A DNA stretch of 24,758 bases from the NCBI GenBank assembly GCA_902495075.1, contig CABUVO010000045.1, positions 1 to 24,758 of the forward strand, written 5' to 3'. This stretch comes from an uncultured Porphyromonadaceae bacterium. Its GTDB lineage: Bacteria; Bacteroidota; Bacteroidia; Bacteroidales; Muribaculaceae. The notes under the pieces were generated by a model. It had not been told where the DNA came from, did no database searches, and saw nothing but the letters and a program-made list of their open reading frames with translations. The position numbers and the translations under genes are program-made. Positions 1-9,981 of this stretch are shown here, piece by piece (position 1 is the stretch's first letter; each line of letters opens with the position of its first letter).

Positions 1-104
1 AAGTAATGAAATCTTGCACTATAAAACTTGTTCTTTTTGGCTGTTTTCACCTTGTAATTCAGTCGCATATGCCTATATGCTCCTTCTTTACGCGGCAAAA
101 ACAT
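1..104 (-). CDS. Possible 5' end of a leftward gene, partial
   Basis: A minus-strand frame opens at an ATG at 104-102 and stays open for 34 codons to the left edge of the window. The peptide begins MFLPRKEGAYRHMRLNYK and is very basic (many Lys, Arg and Tyr). A -7-like box, TAATTTTG, lies on the same strand at 180-173, about 70 bases upstream. I do not recognise the protein. An open frame of 34 codons can occur by chance, so the gene is only possible; the divergent position relative to ruvA and the promoter-like box are the arguments for it. Confidence 0.25.
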   Translation of the reverse strand, partial: MFLPRKEGAYRHMRLNYKVKTAKKNKFYSARFHY

Positions 105-236
105 CTCAAAAATAACTGCATTTTATATGTGCATTAATTTTTATTACTTACTTATTTAAACAGTTTCTAATGCAAAATTAGTTATTTTAGCTGAAATATT
201 AGTAATTTTACAATATCAAACAAGAGGCTGTTTATT
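105..236. promoter_or_regulatory. AT-rich region upstream of ruvA with weak divergent -7 boxes
   Basis: This stretch precedes ruvA. On the minus strand TAATTTTG (180-173) fits the Bacteroidota -7 consensus TAnnTTTG. On the plus strand TAATTTTA (203-210) fits 7 of 8 positions and would give a leader of about 20 bases before the ruvA ATG. Neither has a clear TTTG about 20 bases upstream, so both are weak calls. Confidence 0.3.
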
Positions 237-815
237 ATGATCGATTATTTGAAAGGCATAGTTGCCGAGACAACTCCAACATATACAGTAATAGAATGCA
301 ACGGAGTGGGGTATGAAGTGAACATAACTCTAATAGATTTTCCATCCATATCCGAATCCAAAGAAAGCAAACTTTATATCCATGAGTCAATACGTGAAGA
401 CGCTCATGTGCTATATGGATTTCTAAAAAAGAGGACAAGAGAGTTGTTCCGACTGTTAATTGGAGTCAGCGGCGTGGGTCCGAACACTGCCAGACTCATA
501 CTGTCATCTTTAACCGATGATCAACTCGAATCCACAATAGCTTCCGGGAATGATTCCCAACTTAAGGCTGTAAAAGGAATCGGAGGAAAGACGGCTCAAC
601 GTATAATTGTGGATTTACGTGATAAAATAAAAATAGAGTCGGAATCGTTAATTACAAGTACGCCCGCAAGTGAATCATATGATGATTCCGTAGCCGCTCT
701 TGTAATGCTTGGATTCACAGCTCAGCAAAGCCAGAAAGTGCTTAAGAAACTATTTGCAGCCAATCCGACGCTTACCACTGAACGAGCTATCAAGCAGGCA
801 CTTACTATGCTCTAA
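237..815 (+). CDS. ruvA: Holliday junction branch migration protein RuvA
   Basis: RuvA binds the four-way Holliday junction as a tetramer and loads the RuvB helicase, which drives branch migration in recombinational repair in the cytoplasm. The 192-residue product has the usual length. The N-terminal OB-fold region starts MIDYLKGIV and includes NGVGYEV. Two helix-hairpin-helix motifs follow, GVSGVGPNTARL near residue 78 and VKGIGGKTAQRI near residue 113. The C-terminal domain that contacts RuvB ends the protein with an acidic linker and the segment AALVMLGFTAQQSQK. The start has no Shine-Dalgarno sequence, which is normal for this phylum. The stop codon shares one base with the sprA start, so the two genes are probably co-transcribed. 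No ruvB or ruvC is present in the window. Confidence 0.97.
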   Translation: MIDYLKGIVAETTPTYTVIECNGVGYEVNITLIDFPSISESKESKLYIHESIREDAHVLYGFLKKRTRELFRLLIGVSGVGPNTARLILSSLTDDQLESTIASGNDSQLKAVKGIGGKTAQRIIVDLRDKIKIESESLITSTPASESYDDSVAALVMLGFTAQQSQKVLKKLFAANPTLTTERAIKQALTML

Positions 816-3800
816 TGGGGTTAAGGCGAATTAATGACAAAAAGATATACATTCTCATCGCAGTGTTCTTCTCAACACTGCTTTTGTCATTTGTGGCAAA
901 TTCCCAGAAAACCGTGCGCAAAACAGTGCCTGAGGTTTCCGACTCCAATCCGTTGAAACAGGGTGAATATCCAGCCGACCTTAGGACACCCTCAAACATC
1001 ACAACAGAAGCTGTTTATGATCCGGCGTTAGGAATGTTTGTGGTTCATACCAAACTTGGAGACAAAGATATCACAACTCCATTTCTCATTACTCCGGAAG
1101 AATATTCTAACCTGATGATGCGTCAGGATATGCGAGGATATTTCAAACAGCGGAATTCTGAAAGTTATGAAAAGAAAGACAAACAGCCTTTCAACATATT
1201 CGACATGAACTTTTCGCTGGGTCCGCTTGAAAAGGTATTTGGTCCCGGCGGCGTACGTCTCTCCACCCAAGGCTCTCTGCAACTCTCAATGGGTATCAAA
1301 AGCAATAAAACTGACAACCCTTCACTCTCCTTGAGAAACAGACGCAAAACATATTTTGATTTTGATCAAAAGATTCAAGCCACAATCAATGCATCTGTAG
1401 GTGACAAACTCAAATTCAACATGACCTACAACACGGATGCCACATTTGATTTTGACTCCAAAAACCTTAAACTCAATTACGAAGGAAAGGAAGATGAAAT
1501 AATAAAAAGCATAGAGGCTGGTAATGTGAGCATGACCACTGGTTCAAGCCTAATCCGTGGGGGAACAGCTCTTTTTGGTCTTAAGACAAAACTTCAATTC
1601 GGTAAGCTCACACTCACCGGGCTCATTTCGCAACAGAATTCCGAATCAAAGACTGTGTCAACATCCGGTGGAGTGCAGTCAACAAAATTCAATTTTAAAG
1701 CCGATAAATATGATGCCAACCGCCACTTCTTTCTTGCACAGTATTTTTACGAAAATTACGACCAGTTTGCTTCTCGTCTGCCTCATGTATCTTCCGGTAT
1801 AAAAATCACCAGAATTGAAGTCTGGATCACCAATAAGAACAGCAACTACAACGAGTCGCGCAACTTCGTTGGTTTTATGGATCTCGGTGAGAACAGACGT
1901 CTTGCCAACAGCTACTGGCAACCGAACACATCATTTAACAATCCTTCCAATCAAAGCAATAATCTTCTGTCTGTAGTAAAAAGCGATTATCCCGATGCCA
2001 GAAACATTAATATGGTTACGCAAGCTCTTGACCCGTTGAGAGCCTATGGCATTGAGGGAGGAAAAGATTTCGAAAAAGTTGAAAGTGCGAGACTTCTAAA
2101 GTCAAGCGAATACACGCTTAACGATGATCTTGGCTACATATCGCTTAAATCTGCGTTGACTACAGATGAGGTCCTGGCTGTGGCATATGAATATACATAT
2201 CAAGGGAAAGTTTATCAGGTAGGCGAGTTCTCATCGGATATAACCAACACTTCGGATTGCCTTTATTTGAAAATGCTCCGAAGTGCAACTGTTTCTCCAC
2301 GTCTTCCCATGTGGCGACTCATGATGAAGAATGTCTATTCTCTTGACGCATATCAGTTGCAAAGTAAAAACTTCAAGTTAAACATTAAGTTCTTGAGCGA
2401 CACCACAGGCACGGAAATCAATTATCTTCCGGTTGGGGCAATCTCAAACCAACCGCTCTTGCAGGTGATGAATCTTGACCGTCTGGATTCAAACCAGGAG
2501 TCTAATTCAGATGGTTTCTTTGACTATGTTGAAGGTTACACCGTGCAATCATCATCCGGAAAAATCATATTCCCTGTAGCTGAACCATTCGGTGCGCATC
2601 TTGAAAGGAAGATAGGTAATCCCGCGATTGCGTCGCAATATGTGTATAAAGAATTATATGATTCAACTCTTGTTGTTGCGCAACAATTTGCTGATAAAAA
2701 CAAATTCTCACTCGTTGGAGAGTATCAGGCATCCAATGGAGCACAGATACGCCTCAATGCCATGAATGTGCCAAGGGGATCAGTGGTGGTTATGGCGGGT
2801 GGTGTTGTGCTCACCGAGAATAGTGACTATACCGTTGACTATTCCATGGGTATAGTCACAATAACGAACCAGAGCATAATAGATTCAGGAACGAATGTGA
2901 GTGTTACCCTCGAAAACCAGTCTATGTTCTCGATGCAAAGAAAAACATTGCTCGGACTTGATGCGCAATACCGCTTCAATAAAGACTTCACACTTGGAGG
3001 AACACTCCTGCATTTCTCGGAAAAGGCTCTTACTGAAAAGGTAAATATCGGCGACGAGGTGATTAACAACACAATGTGGGGACTAAACCTGAGTTACAAC
3101 AAGGAATTCATGTGGCTCACCAACCTCCTCAACAAGATTCCCACAGTCAATGCCACAGCTCCATCGAGAATCAATGTGAACGCTGAATTCGCGCAACTTG
3201 TTCCGCATAAGCAGAAAAGCGGCTCAAACAGGGGTTCCAGCTATATAGATGATTTCGAAGCGACGCAGACAGGAATAGATTTGCGGTCCCCATATTCATG
3301 GTTTCTCGCCTCTACACCTTACGATGGAGGAGCCGACGCGCTGTTTCCCGAAGCCAAGCTGAGCAATAACATTGATTATGGTAAAAACAGGTCTTTGCTT
3401 GCCTGGTATTATATAGATCGTTTATGGACCCAGAAGAATTCATCAATGGTGCCGGGCTACATGAAAAACGATCCGAGCATGCTTTCAAATCCATATGTCA
3501 GAGAAGTAAAGATTGATGAGGTGTTTCCATACAGGGATCTTAATTACGGTGAGGCAAATTACATTCAGACTCTGAATCTTTCATTTTATCCCAAAGAGCG
3601 TGGACCTTATAACCTTGATGCAGATAGAATCGATGAGCAAGGCAATTTGTTGCAACCGGAAAAGAGATGGGGGGGCATTATGCGCAAGATGGATAATACC
3701 AACTTTGAGACTTCAAATGTGGAATATATCCAGTTCTGGATGATGGACCCATTCCTTGATCCCAACAACCCTAACACGGAGGGTGGCGATCTATATTTTA

Positions 3801-6800
3801 ACTTCGGAGAAATAAGCGAGGATATTCTCAAAGATGGAATGAAGAGCTATGAGAATGGTCTCCCTATTGACGGCAACAATGAATTCATAGCCGAAACGGC
3901 ATGGGGTAAGGTATCACGGCAAAATTCACTCACATATGCTTTCGAGAATGCTGCCAACGCGCGTCCTACACAAGATGTCGGGCTTGACGGACTCAAAAAT
4001 GAGGAGGAGTTTTCATTCCCATCATATCAGGAATATCTCGATAAATTGCGAGCAAAACTTTCACCCTCAGTTATCGCGGAGATGCAGGAGAATCCATTTT
4101 CCGCAATGAACGATCCTGCGGGCGATAATTATCATTTCTTTAGATCGCCGTATTATGACGAGCATAGGGCTGATATTTTGGAACGTTATAAGCATTATAA
4201 CGGGGTAGAAGGCAACTCTCTTTCTCCTGACCAATCCGACAATCCGCAATATCAGTCGGCTCGTGCGGTTCCGGACGTTGAAGACATCAATCAAGACAAT
4301 ACTCTTAACGAATATGAAAGATATTTCCAATATAAGGTTTCTATTCGCCCGGAAGACCTTGAGGTAGGTAAGAACTATGTGACTGACAAGGTTGAAAAAA
4401 GGGTAAACACTCCTGCGGGTCCACAGGACGCGGTTTGGTATCAGTTTAAGATACCTTTGAGTGCACCGGAAAAAGTAGTAGGCGGCATCAGTGATTTTTC
4501 CACAGTGAGATTCGCAAGAATGTTTATGACAGGTTTCAAGGAAACCACCCACCTTCGGTTCGCCACACTTGAACTCGTAAGAGGGGAGTGGCGCGACTAT
4601 AGCTTTAACCTTAACAGTCGCAATGATTCTCCGGCTGAAGGTGAAATAGACATGACTGTCGTAAACATCGAGGAGAATTCCGGAAGAACACCGGTTAACT
4701 ATGTTTTGCCCCCCGGTGTAGACCGAATCCAGGATCCCGGACAATCTCAGGCTACTCAGCTTAACGAGCAATCATTGTCTATTACGGTAAAGGGGCTGCA
4801 ACCCGGCGACGCGCGCGGTGTCTATAAAAATACCCAACTCGACATGCGTATTTATAAGCGTCTTCAGATGTGGGTACATGCAGAAGCACTTGTCGACAAT
4901 GCGACTTCATTACGCAACGGAGACTTGTCGATTTTCATAAGACTGGGATCCGATGTCAAGAATAATTACTATGAATATGAGATTCCGCTGGAGCTTACTC
5001 CTCCCGGCAATTATAACAATTTCAATTCTGCAGACCGTGCCCGGGTTTGGCCTCTCGCCAATTATCTCAATATTCCTCTTGACATATTCACAACCTTAAA
5101 GACCGCACGAAACAGAGATAAGAGTGCAAACGTGGATGGTGTCGGCTATACGATACTTTATACGGGTCATGATCCGGATAATGTTCAGAACACAGTAGCG
5201 GTGCTCGGAAATCCGAGCCTCAGTGATGTTCGCGTCATGCTCATTGGTATCCGTAACAGATCAAATAGTGTAAAAGATGGAAACGTATGGGTGAATGAAC
5301 TTAAAGTTACGGACTTCAATGAATCAGGCGGGTGGGCGGCAAATGCCAATGTGAATCTTGCAATGAGTGATCTTGCAATGGTTAATTTCTCTGCCCACAA
5401 AGAAACATCCGGATTCGGGTCTGTGGATCAACCGTTGAAGTCTCGTAGAATGGAGGATTATGAACAATACAGTGTTGCTGTTCAAGGTGATCTTGGCAAG
5501 TTCTTGCCAGAGAAAGCCAAACTATCAGCACCTATATATTTCTCCAAATCCCAGGAAACGGTTACTCCGAAATACAATCCTCTTGATCAGGACATACTTC
5601 TTAAAGAGGCTCTTGATGCTGTTCAGACAAAACATGAGAAGGACTCAATCAAGAATTACGCCGTGACGAAGAAAAGCGTGGAAAGTTTCTCTCTGTCGAA
5701 TTTTAAATTCAATGTGCAGAGCAAAAATCCTATGCCTTGGGATCCGGCAAACTTTACTCTTTCTTTCTCTTACAATAAGCAAAAGAATATCGATCCTACC
5801 ACGGAATATGAAAACACCAATGATTACCGAGGCAGTTTCCAATATTCCTATTCACCCTATATCAAGCCATTGAAACCGTTCGCTTGGATTAAAGGTAAAA
5901 GTAAAACTGCAAAATTTTTCCGTGAATGGGAAGTCAACTGGCTTTTCAATAACCTTACATTCTATACAGGAATGCATCGTTATTATTACGAACAGCAGAC
6001 ACGCAGTGAGGTGGATGTCGATTTCCAGCTCCCGGTGCAGGTCAGCAAGAACTTCATATGGGATCGTCAGTTCAGCATTACGTGGAATCTGATCAAATCG
6101 TTAAGTCTGACCTTTTCAAGCAATACGACAGCCAGAATTGAGGAAACGCTTGGTGCTGTGAACCGACGCCTGTTTGCTGACAAATATGAACAGTGGAAAG
6201 ACACTGTTTTGTCATCAATCCGACACCTCGGAACCCCTTGGAATTATAATCAGACTTTTACGGGAACATATCGCGCACCGTTCAATCGCATTCCGGCTCT
6301 TGATTATCTGTCGGGATCGGTAACCTACAATTCTGTTTATCGCTGGGACAAAGGCGCGACAGTTGAAGGTCTATATCTCGGCAATACAATTCAAAACCAG
6401 ACCACCTGGAATGCCGACGCACGTCTGAATTTCGAAACACTCTTCAATAAATCAAAATATCTTCAGAAGATCAACAAACGTTTCTCTTCCTCTTCAAGCG
6501 CTCGAAGCAATAACTCTCGAAATAATGCGGCGCGTCAGAGAGAGAAAAGGTTTGAAAGAGCATTCACGCTGTCGCCTGATACAAGCACATTGGTTAAACA
6601 TAATCTCAAGACTAAAAAAATCAGATTTGCCGCTGTGGCTGACGGTCAACCCAAGAAGCTTAACTATAAGATTATTGATGAAAATACGGTGGAAATTCTT
6701 GATCGAGGTTCTCAGACTGTTAAGATCACTGTGCGTGAAAATAAGAACGAAAAGAAGAATTTCGCAAGCGAATTTGCAGAATACAGCCTACGTTTCCTTA

Positions 6801-8194
6801 TGATGCCGAGATCCTTGTCATTCCGTTGGAGAAGCGGTCATTCAATGAATCTTCCTTTATTCTCACCCAATGTCGGGAATGTGTTCGGACAATCACTCTC
6901 TCATGGACCGATGTCTCCGGGGCTTGATTTCGCATTCGGTTTCTATGGGAAGGACTATGTTGACAAAGCCCTCGACAGAGGATGGCTTCTCACAGAGTCA
7001 GATCAGGTGTCTCCGGCTTTATGGACCAACAGCAAGGAATTCAATTTTGAATTGAATCTTGAACCGATAAAGGGCTTGAAAATACTGCTCACTTCAAATC
7101 TTACTGACTCCAGAACCGAGCAAATGCAGTTCATGTATGCTGGAATGCCTACTTCTTATTCCGGCTCGTATATGCGCACGCATGTTGCAATCATGTCGGC
7201 GATGAAGAATTCAAAAGCTGAAGACGGGTATTCATCTGAATCTTTCAACCGTTTCTTGGAATACATTCCAAGAGTTGCAAGCAGGGTAGAGGCTTCTTAC
7301 CATGGCACTGCATATCCCTCAACCGGCTTCCTTGAAGATTCTCCTCTTGCAGGCACAACATACAATCCGGAACAGGGAGGTGTCAGCGCAACAAGTTCTG
7401 ATGTATTGATTCCCGCATTCCTCGCAGCTTACAGCGGAAGCAGCCCGGAGAAAATAAGTCTCAAGCACTTCGAAGGATTGAGCGCGATGCGTCCAAACTG
7501 GAGAGTGACTTACGACGGGTTGATAAAATTAGGTAATCTTCAGAAATGGTTTAAAGCGTTTACTCTGACCCATGCATATCAATGCACATATTCGGTAGGA
7601 TCGTATTCAAGCTTTATGAACTGGGTCAGTGTTGGAGGCGACCGTGGATTTATATTGAATGAGCAGACCGGAATGCCCATACCTTCATCGCCATTCAATA
7701 TCACATCCGTAGCCATCACTGAAAAGTTCGCTCCGCTTTTAGGTGTAAAAGTCACTTTATTCAATGATATGACTTTTAATGCCGAATATCGTGATTCTCG
7801 CACCCTGAATCTAAATACTTCAGCAGGACAGATTGTGGAGACAACAAGCAAGCAACTTTCTGTTGGAGCCGGATATAAGATTGCCAACTTCAATAAGATT
7901 CTCAAAATAGGTAGCAGACAAGGAGGCGTTTCGAACGACCTGTCAGTGAATCTTGACTTGGCATTGTCAAACAATCAGTCGCTGATAAGACGTATCGAGA
8001 CTGCATTTACACAGGCAACAAACGGCACACGCACCTTCTCTGTGAATTTTATGGCAAGCTATATATTGAGCAAACGCATCACCCTGTCGGCTTTCTTCGA
8101 CCATCAGGTCAATACCCCGCTTGTGTCAAGCTCTTCTTATCCCACTTCCAATTCCAATTATGGAATTGCAGTGAATGTATCTCTTGCACGATAA
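815..8194 (+). CDS. sprA: SprA (Sov): type IX secretion outer-membrane translocon
   Basis: SprA forms the giant outer-membrane beta-barrel through which type IX secretion (T9SS) exports folded proteins in Bacteroidota; partners such as PorV are not in this window. At 2459 residues it matches the family (about 2400-2500). A signal peptide is visible: basic MGLRRINDKK, a hydrophobic run IYILIAVFFSTLLLSF, and likely cleavage near residue 30. A family signature lies near residues 785-835, with FAQLVPHKQ, YIDDFEATQ and PYSWFLASTP. The SprA_N-type region appears to occur twice, near the N-terminus and again around residues 1070-1560, while the rest is rich in aromatic beta-strand repeats. The ATG overlaps the ruvA stop as TAATG, which suggests translational coupling; ruvA-sprA neighbourhood is known from other Bacteroidota. 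The frame is intact along 7.4 kb. Several long antisense frames inside it are shadows. Confidence 0.95.
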   Translation: MGLRRINDKKIYILIAVFFSTLLLSFVANSQKTVRKTVPEVSDSNPLKQGEYPADLRTPSNITTEAVYDPALGMFVVHTKLGDKDITTPFLITPEEYSNLMMRQDMRGYFKQRNSESYEKKDKQPFNIFDMNFSLGPLEKVFGPGGVRLSTQGSLQLSMGIKSNKTDNPSLSLRNRRKTYFDFDQKIQATINASVGDKLKFNMTYNTDATFDFDSKNLKLNYEGKEDEIIKSIEAGNVSMTTGSSLIRGGTALFGLKTKLQFGKLTLTGLISQQNSESKTVSTSGGVQSTKFNFKADKYDANRHFFLAQYFYENYDQFASRLPHVSSGIKITRIEVWITNKNSNYNESRNFVGFMDLGENRRLANSYWQPNTSFNNPSNQSNNLLSVVKSDYPDARNINMVTQALDPLRAYGIEGGKDFEKVESARLLKSSEYTLNDDLGYISLKSALTTDEVLAVAYEYTYQGKVYQVGEFSSDITNTSDCLYLKMLRSATVSPRLPMWRLMMKNVYSLDAYQLQSKNFKLNIKFLSDTTGTEINYLPVGAISNQPLLQVMNLDRLDSNQESNSDGFFDYVEGYTVQSSSGKIIFPVAEPFGAHLERKIGNPAIASQYVYKELYDSTLVVAQQFADKNKFSLVGEYQASNGAQIRLNAMNVPRGSVVVMAGGVVLTENSDYTVDYSMGIVTITNQSIIDSGTNVSVTLENQSMFSMQRKTLLGLDAQYRFNKDFTLGGTLLHFSEKALTEKVNIGDEVINNTMWGLNLSYNKEFMWLTNLLNKIPTVNATAPSRINVNAEFAQLVPHKQKSGSNRGSSYIDDFEATQTGIDLRSPYSWFLASTPYDGGADALFPEAKLSNNIDYGKNRSLLAWYYIDRLWTQKNSSMVPGYMKNDPSMLSNPYVREVKIDEVFPYRDLNYGEANYIQTLNLSFYPKERGPYNLDADRIDEQGNLLQPEKRWGGIMRKMDNTNFETSNVEYIQFWMMDPFLDPNNPNTEGGDLYFNFGEISEDILKDGMKSYENGLPIDGNNEFIAETAWGKVSRQNSLTYAFENAANARPTQDVGLDGLKNEEEFSFPSYQEYLDKLRAKLSPSVIAEMQENPFSAMNDPAGDNYHFFRSPYYDEHRADILERYKHYNGVEGNSLSPDQSDNPQYQSARAVPDVEDINQDNTLNEYERYFQYKVSIRPEDLEVGKNYVTDKVEKRVNTPAGPQDAVWYQFKIPLSAPEKVVGGISDFSTVRFARMFMTGFKETTHLRFATLELVRGEWRDYSFNLNSRNDSPAEGEIDMTVVNIEENSGRTPVNYVLPPGVDRIQDPGQSQATQLNEQSLSITVKGLQPGDARGVYKNTQLDMRIYKRLQMWVHAEALVDNATSLRNGDLSIFIRLGSDVKNNYYEYEIPLELTPPGNYNNFNSADRARVWPLANYLNIPLDIFTTLKTARNRDKSANVDGVGYTILYTGHDPDNVQNTVAVLGNPSLSDVRVMLIGIRNRSNSVKDGNVWVNELKVTDFNESGGWAANANVNLAMSDLAMVNFSAHKETSGFGSVDQPLKSRRMEDYEQYSVAVQGDLGKFLPEKAKLSAPIYFSKSQETVTPKYNPLDQDILLKEALDAVQTKHEKDSIKNYAVTKKSVESFSLSNFKFNVQSKNPMPWDPANFTLSFSYNKQKNIDPTTEYENTNDYRGSFQYSYSPYIKPLKPFAWIKGKSKTAKFFREWEVNWLFNNLTFYTGMHRYYYEQQTRSEVDVDFQLPVQVSKNFIWDRQFSITWNLIKSLSLTFSSNTTARIEETLGAVNRRLFADKYEQWKDTVLSSIRHLGTPWNYNQTFTGTYRAPFNRIPALDYLSGSVTYNSVYRWDKGATVEGLYLGNTIQNQTTWNADARLNFETLFNKSKYLQKINKRFSSSSSARSNNSRNNAARQREKRFERAFTLSPDTSTLVKHNLKTKKIRFAAVADGQPKKLNYKIIDENTVEILDRGSQTVKITVRENKNEKKNFASEFAEYSLRFLMMPRSLSFRWRSGHSMNLPLFSPNVGNVFGQSLSHGPMSPGLDFAFGFYGKDYVDKALDRGWLLTESDQVSPALWTNSKEFNFELNLEPIKGLKILLTSNLTDSRTEQMQFMYAGMPTSYSGSYMRTHVAIMSAMKNSKAEDGYSSESFNRFLEYIPRVASRVEASYHGTAYPSTGFLEDSPLAGTTYNPEQGGVSATSSDVLIPAFLAAYSGSSPEKISLKHFEGLSAMRPNWRVTYDGLIKLGNLQKWFKAFTLTHAYQCTYSVGSYSSFMNWVSVGGDRGFILNEQTGMPIPSSPFNITSVAITEKFAPLLGVKVTLFNDMTFNAEYRDSRTLNLNTSAGQIVETTSKQLSVGAGYKIANFNKILKIGSRQGGVSNDLSVNLDLALSNNQSLIRRIETAFTQATNGTRTFSVNFMASYILSKRITLSAFFDHQVNTPLVSSSSYPTSNSNYGIAVNVSLAR

Positions 8195-8238
8195 TTAAGA
8201 AGCTATTTAAAAATAGTCGTTATTTGATGCCTTTTTTG

Positions 8239-8247
8239 TAATTTTGC
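8239..8247 (+). promoter_or_regulatory. -7 promoter box of the YidE-type transporter gene
   Basis: TAATTTTGC matches the Bacteroidota -7 consensus TAnnTTTG. It ends only 3 bases before the ATG at 8251, so the transcript start would fall at or next to the start codon and the mRNA may be leaderless. No TTTG is found at the ideal spacing of about 20; a TTTG at 8223-8226 is too close. The box supports a transcription unit separate from sprA. Confidence 0.45.
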
Positions 8248-8250
8248 AAA

Positions 8251-9912
8251 ATGGACTGGATAGAAAGTATTTTATTTGAACATTCGGCAGTGCAAGCCGT
8301 CATAGTTATTTCCGTTATAATTGCGGTTGGACTCGGCTTGGGCAAAATCCATATTTGTAGTATATCGCTCGGAGTTACCTGGGTATTTTTCGCAGGGATT
8401 CTTGCAGGTTATCTCGGTTTCTCCATTGATTCCGGAATGCTTAATTTCGCACAAAGTTTCGGTCTGATTCTTTTTATATATGAGTTAGGTCTTAAGGTCG
8501 GACCCGGATTCTTCAGTTCATTTCGACAGGGTGGGGTAAAACTGAATCTCCTTGGACTTGCCACCGTCGTGCTTGGCACGGGTGTGGCAATCGGTCTGAG
8601 CTATATCTTCAGCGTTCCGATGTCTGACATGACAGGCATCATAAGCGGTGCGACAACTAATACGCCGGCACTTGGTGCAGCGCAGCAGGCATTGCAGCAG
8701 CTTGGGATTTCAGCCAATGGGGCGGCATTGAGCTGCGCGGTGACATATCCTCTCGGTGTGGTTGGCGTAATACTTGCAATCATTGTGGTTCGCAAGTTAA
8801 TTGTTAAAGATTCGGATTTCTCAGTCAATCTTTCTGAAGATGATCACAACACTTTCATTGCAACGTTTCAGGTAAAGAATCCTGCAATATATGGGAAAAG
8901 CATAAAAGAGATTGCGGGCATAACTCCTGTAAAGTTTGTAATTTCTCGGTTGTGGAGAGACGGGGAGGTCAGCATTCCTACATCCGATATGAATGTAAAT
9001 GAGAATGACCGGTTAATGGTCATCACAACTGAAGCTGATGTGGAAGCTCTGACTGTTTTGTTCGGAGAGCATGAAAGCCGGGATTGGAACACGGGCGATA
9101 TCGATTGGAATAAGATCGATAGTTCTCTTACATCCAAACACCTTATCATAAGTAAACCTGAACTTAACGGCAAAAAACTTGGCAGCTTGCGTTTGAGAAA
9201 CAATTACGGAATCAACATAACTCGTGTCAGCCGCAGCGGTGTCATACTTCTTGCTACCCCAAGCCTCATTCTACAACTTGGCGACCGACTTACGGTGGTA
9301 GGGAAAGAACATCAGATTGATAAAGTGGCGAAAGTTGTGGGGAATACTGCTACCAAACTTAAGGATCCTAACTTGGCGGTGATTTTCGTCGGGGTAGTGC
9401 TTGGATTGTTATTGGGATCGATCCCAATCGTGATACCCGGAATTTCTGCTCCCGTAAAATTAGGACTTGCCGGAGGTCCGATAATCGTTGGAATCCTCAT
9501 GGGACGCTTCGGACCGAATTTTCAGATGGTCACATATACCACCCGCAGCGCGAACCTGATGCTTCGAGGGATAGGACTTTCATTGTTCCTTGCCTGTCTA
9601 GGTCTTGATTCCGGAGCACATTTCATAGACACAATAATGAAAGGGGATGGTTTGCTATGGATTGGCCTTGGATTCATAGTGACCACTATACCGGTGATAA
9701 TAATGGCGATAATTTCGTTACGCCTTTCCAAACTTGATTTCGGCTCTACCTGCGGAATGCTTTGCGGAGCCATGGCAAATCCAATGGCACTGAATTATGC
9801 CAACGATACGATATCCGGCGACAATCCCGCCGTCAGCTATGCTACAGTGTACCCGATAGCCATGTTCTCCCGCGTCGTGATCGCTCAGCTCCTCATTCTA
9901 ATATTCATGTAG
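8251..9912 (+). CDS. YidE/YbjL-type (AspT family) transporter with two RCK_C domains
   Basis: This is an inner-membrane protein of the aspartate:alanine exchanger superfamily (YidE/YbjL duplication). The substrate cannot be read from sequence, and AspT-like amino-acid antiport is only the family precedent. The 553 residues show the family layout: about five membrane helices (residues 10-185), two soluble RCK_C (TrkA-C-like) domains at about 203-272 and 291-365, then a second membrane half (375-553). The inverted-repeat halves carry related motifs, GATTNTPALGAAQQ near residue 130 and GAMANPMALNYAND near residue 507. Length and ends match the family, with no frameshift. A -7 box immediately upstream and a strong hairpin downstream suggest a monocistronic gene. 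Confidence 0.92.
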   Translation: MDWIESILFEHSAVQAVIVISVIIAVGLGLGKIHICSISLGVTWVFFAGILAGYLGFSIDSGMLNFAQSFGLILFIYELGLKVGPGFFSSFRQGGVKLNLLGLATVVLGTGVAIGLSYIFSVPMSDMTGIISGATTNTPALGAAQQALQQLGISANGAALSCAVTYPLGVVGVILAIIVVRKLIVKDSDFSVNLSEDDHNTFIATFQVKNPAIYGKSIKEIAGITPVKFVISRLWRDGEVSIPTSDMNVNENDRLMVITTEADVEALTVLFGEHESRDWNTGDIDWNKIDSSLTSKHLIISKPELNGKKLGSLRLRNNYGINITRVSRSGVILLATPSLILQLGDRLTVVGKEHQIDKVAKVVGNTATKLKDPNLAVIFVGVVLGLLLGSIPIVIPGISAPVKLGLAGGPIIVGILMGRFGPNFQMVTYTTRSANLMLRGIGLSLFLACLGLDSGAHFIDTIMKGDGLLWIGLGFIVTTIPVIIMAIISLRLSKLDFGSTCGMLCGAMANPMALNYANDTISGDNPAVSYATVYPIAMFSRVVIAQLLILIFM

Positions 9913-9915
9913 CAT

Positions 9916-9949
9916 CTTCTGCATTATCGGATCCACGATAATGCAGAGG
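9916..9949 (+). terminator. Strong hairpin after the transporter gene
   Basis: A perfect 11-base stem (9919-9929 with 9936-9946, arm CTGCATTATCG) with a 6-base loop lies 6 bases after the stop codon. Three more pairs, one of them a G-U wobble, extend it to 9916 and 9949. No U-run follows on the plus strand, so it may act as a 3'-end stabiliser or a weak terminator rather than a classic intrinsic one. Confidence 0.5.
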
Positions 9950-9981
9950 TTAAAGGAGAAAGGAAATAGGTTAAAAGTAAA

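Noticed and set aside
4067..4771. Long leftward frame (234 codons) inside sprA
   Set aside because: It lies wholly antisense to a well-supported coding region, its composition looks like a shadow of the sprA codons, and no promoter or family motif supports it.
7579..7974. Leftward 131-codon frame near the 3' end of sprA
   Set aside because: It is antisense to sprA with no recognisable motif or promoter.
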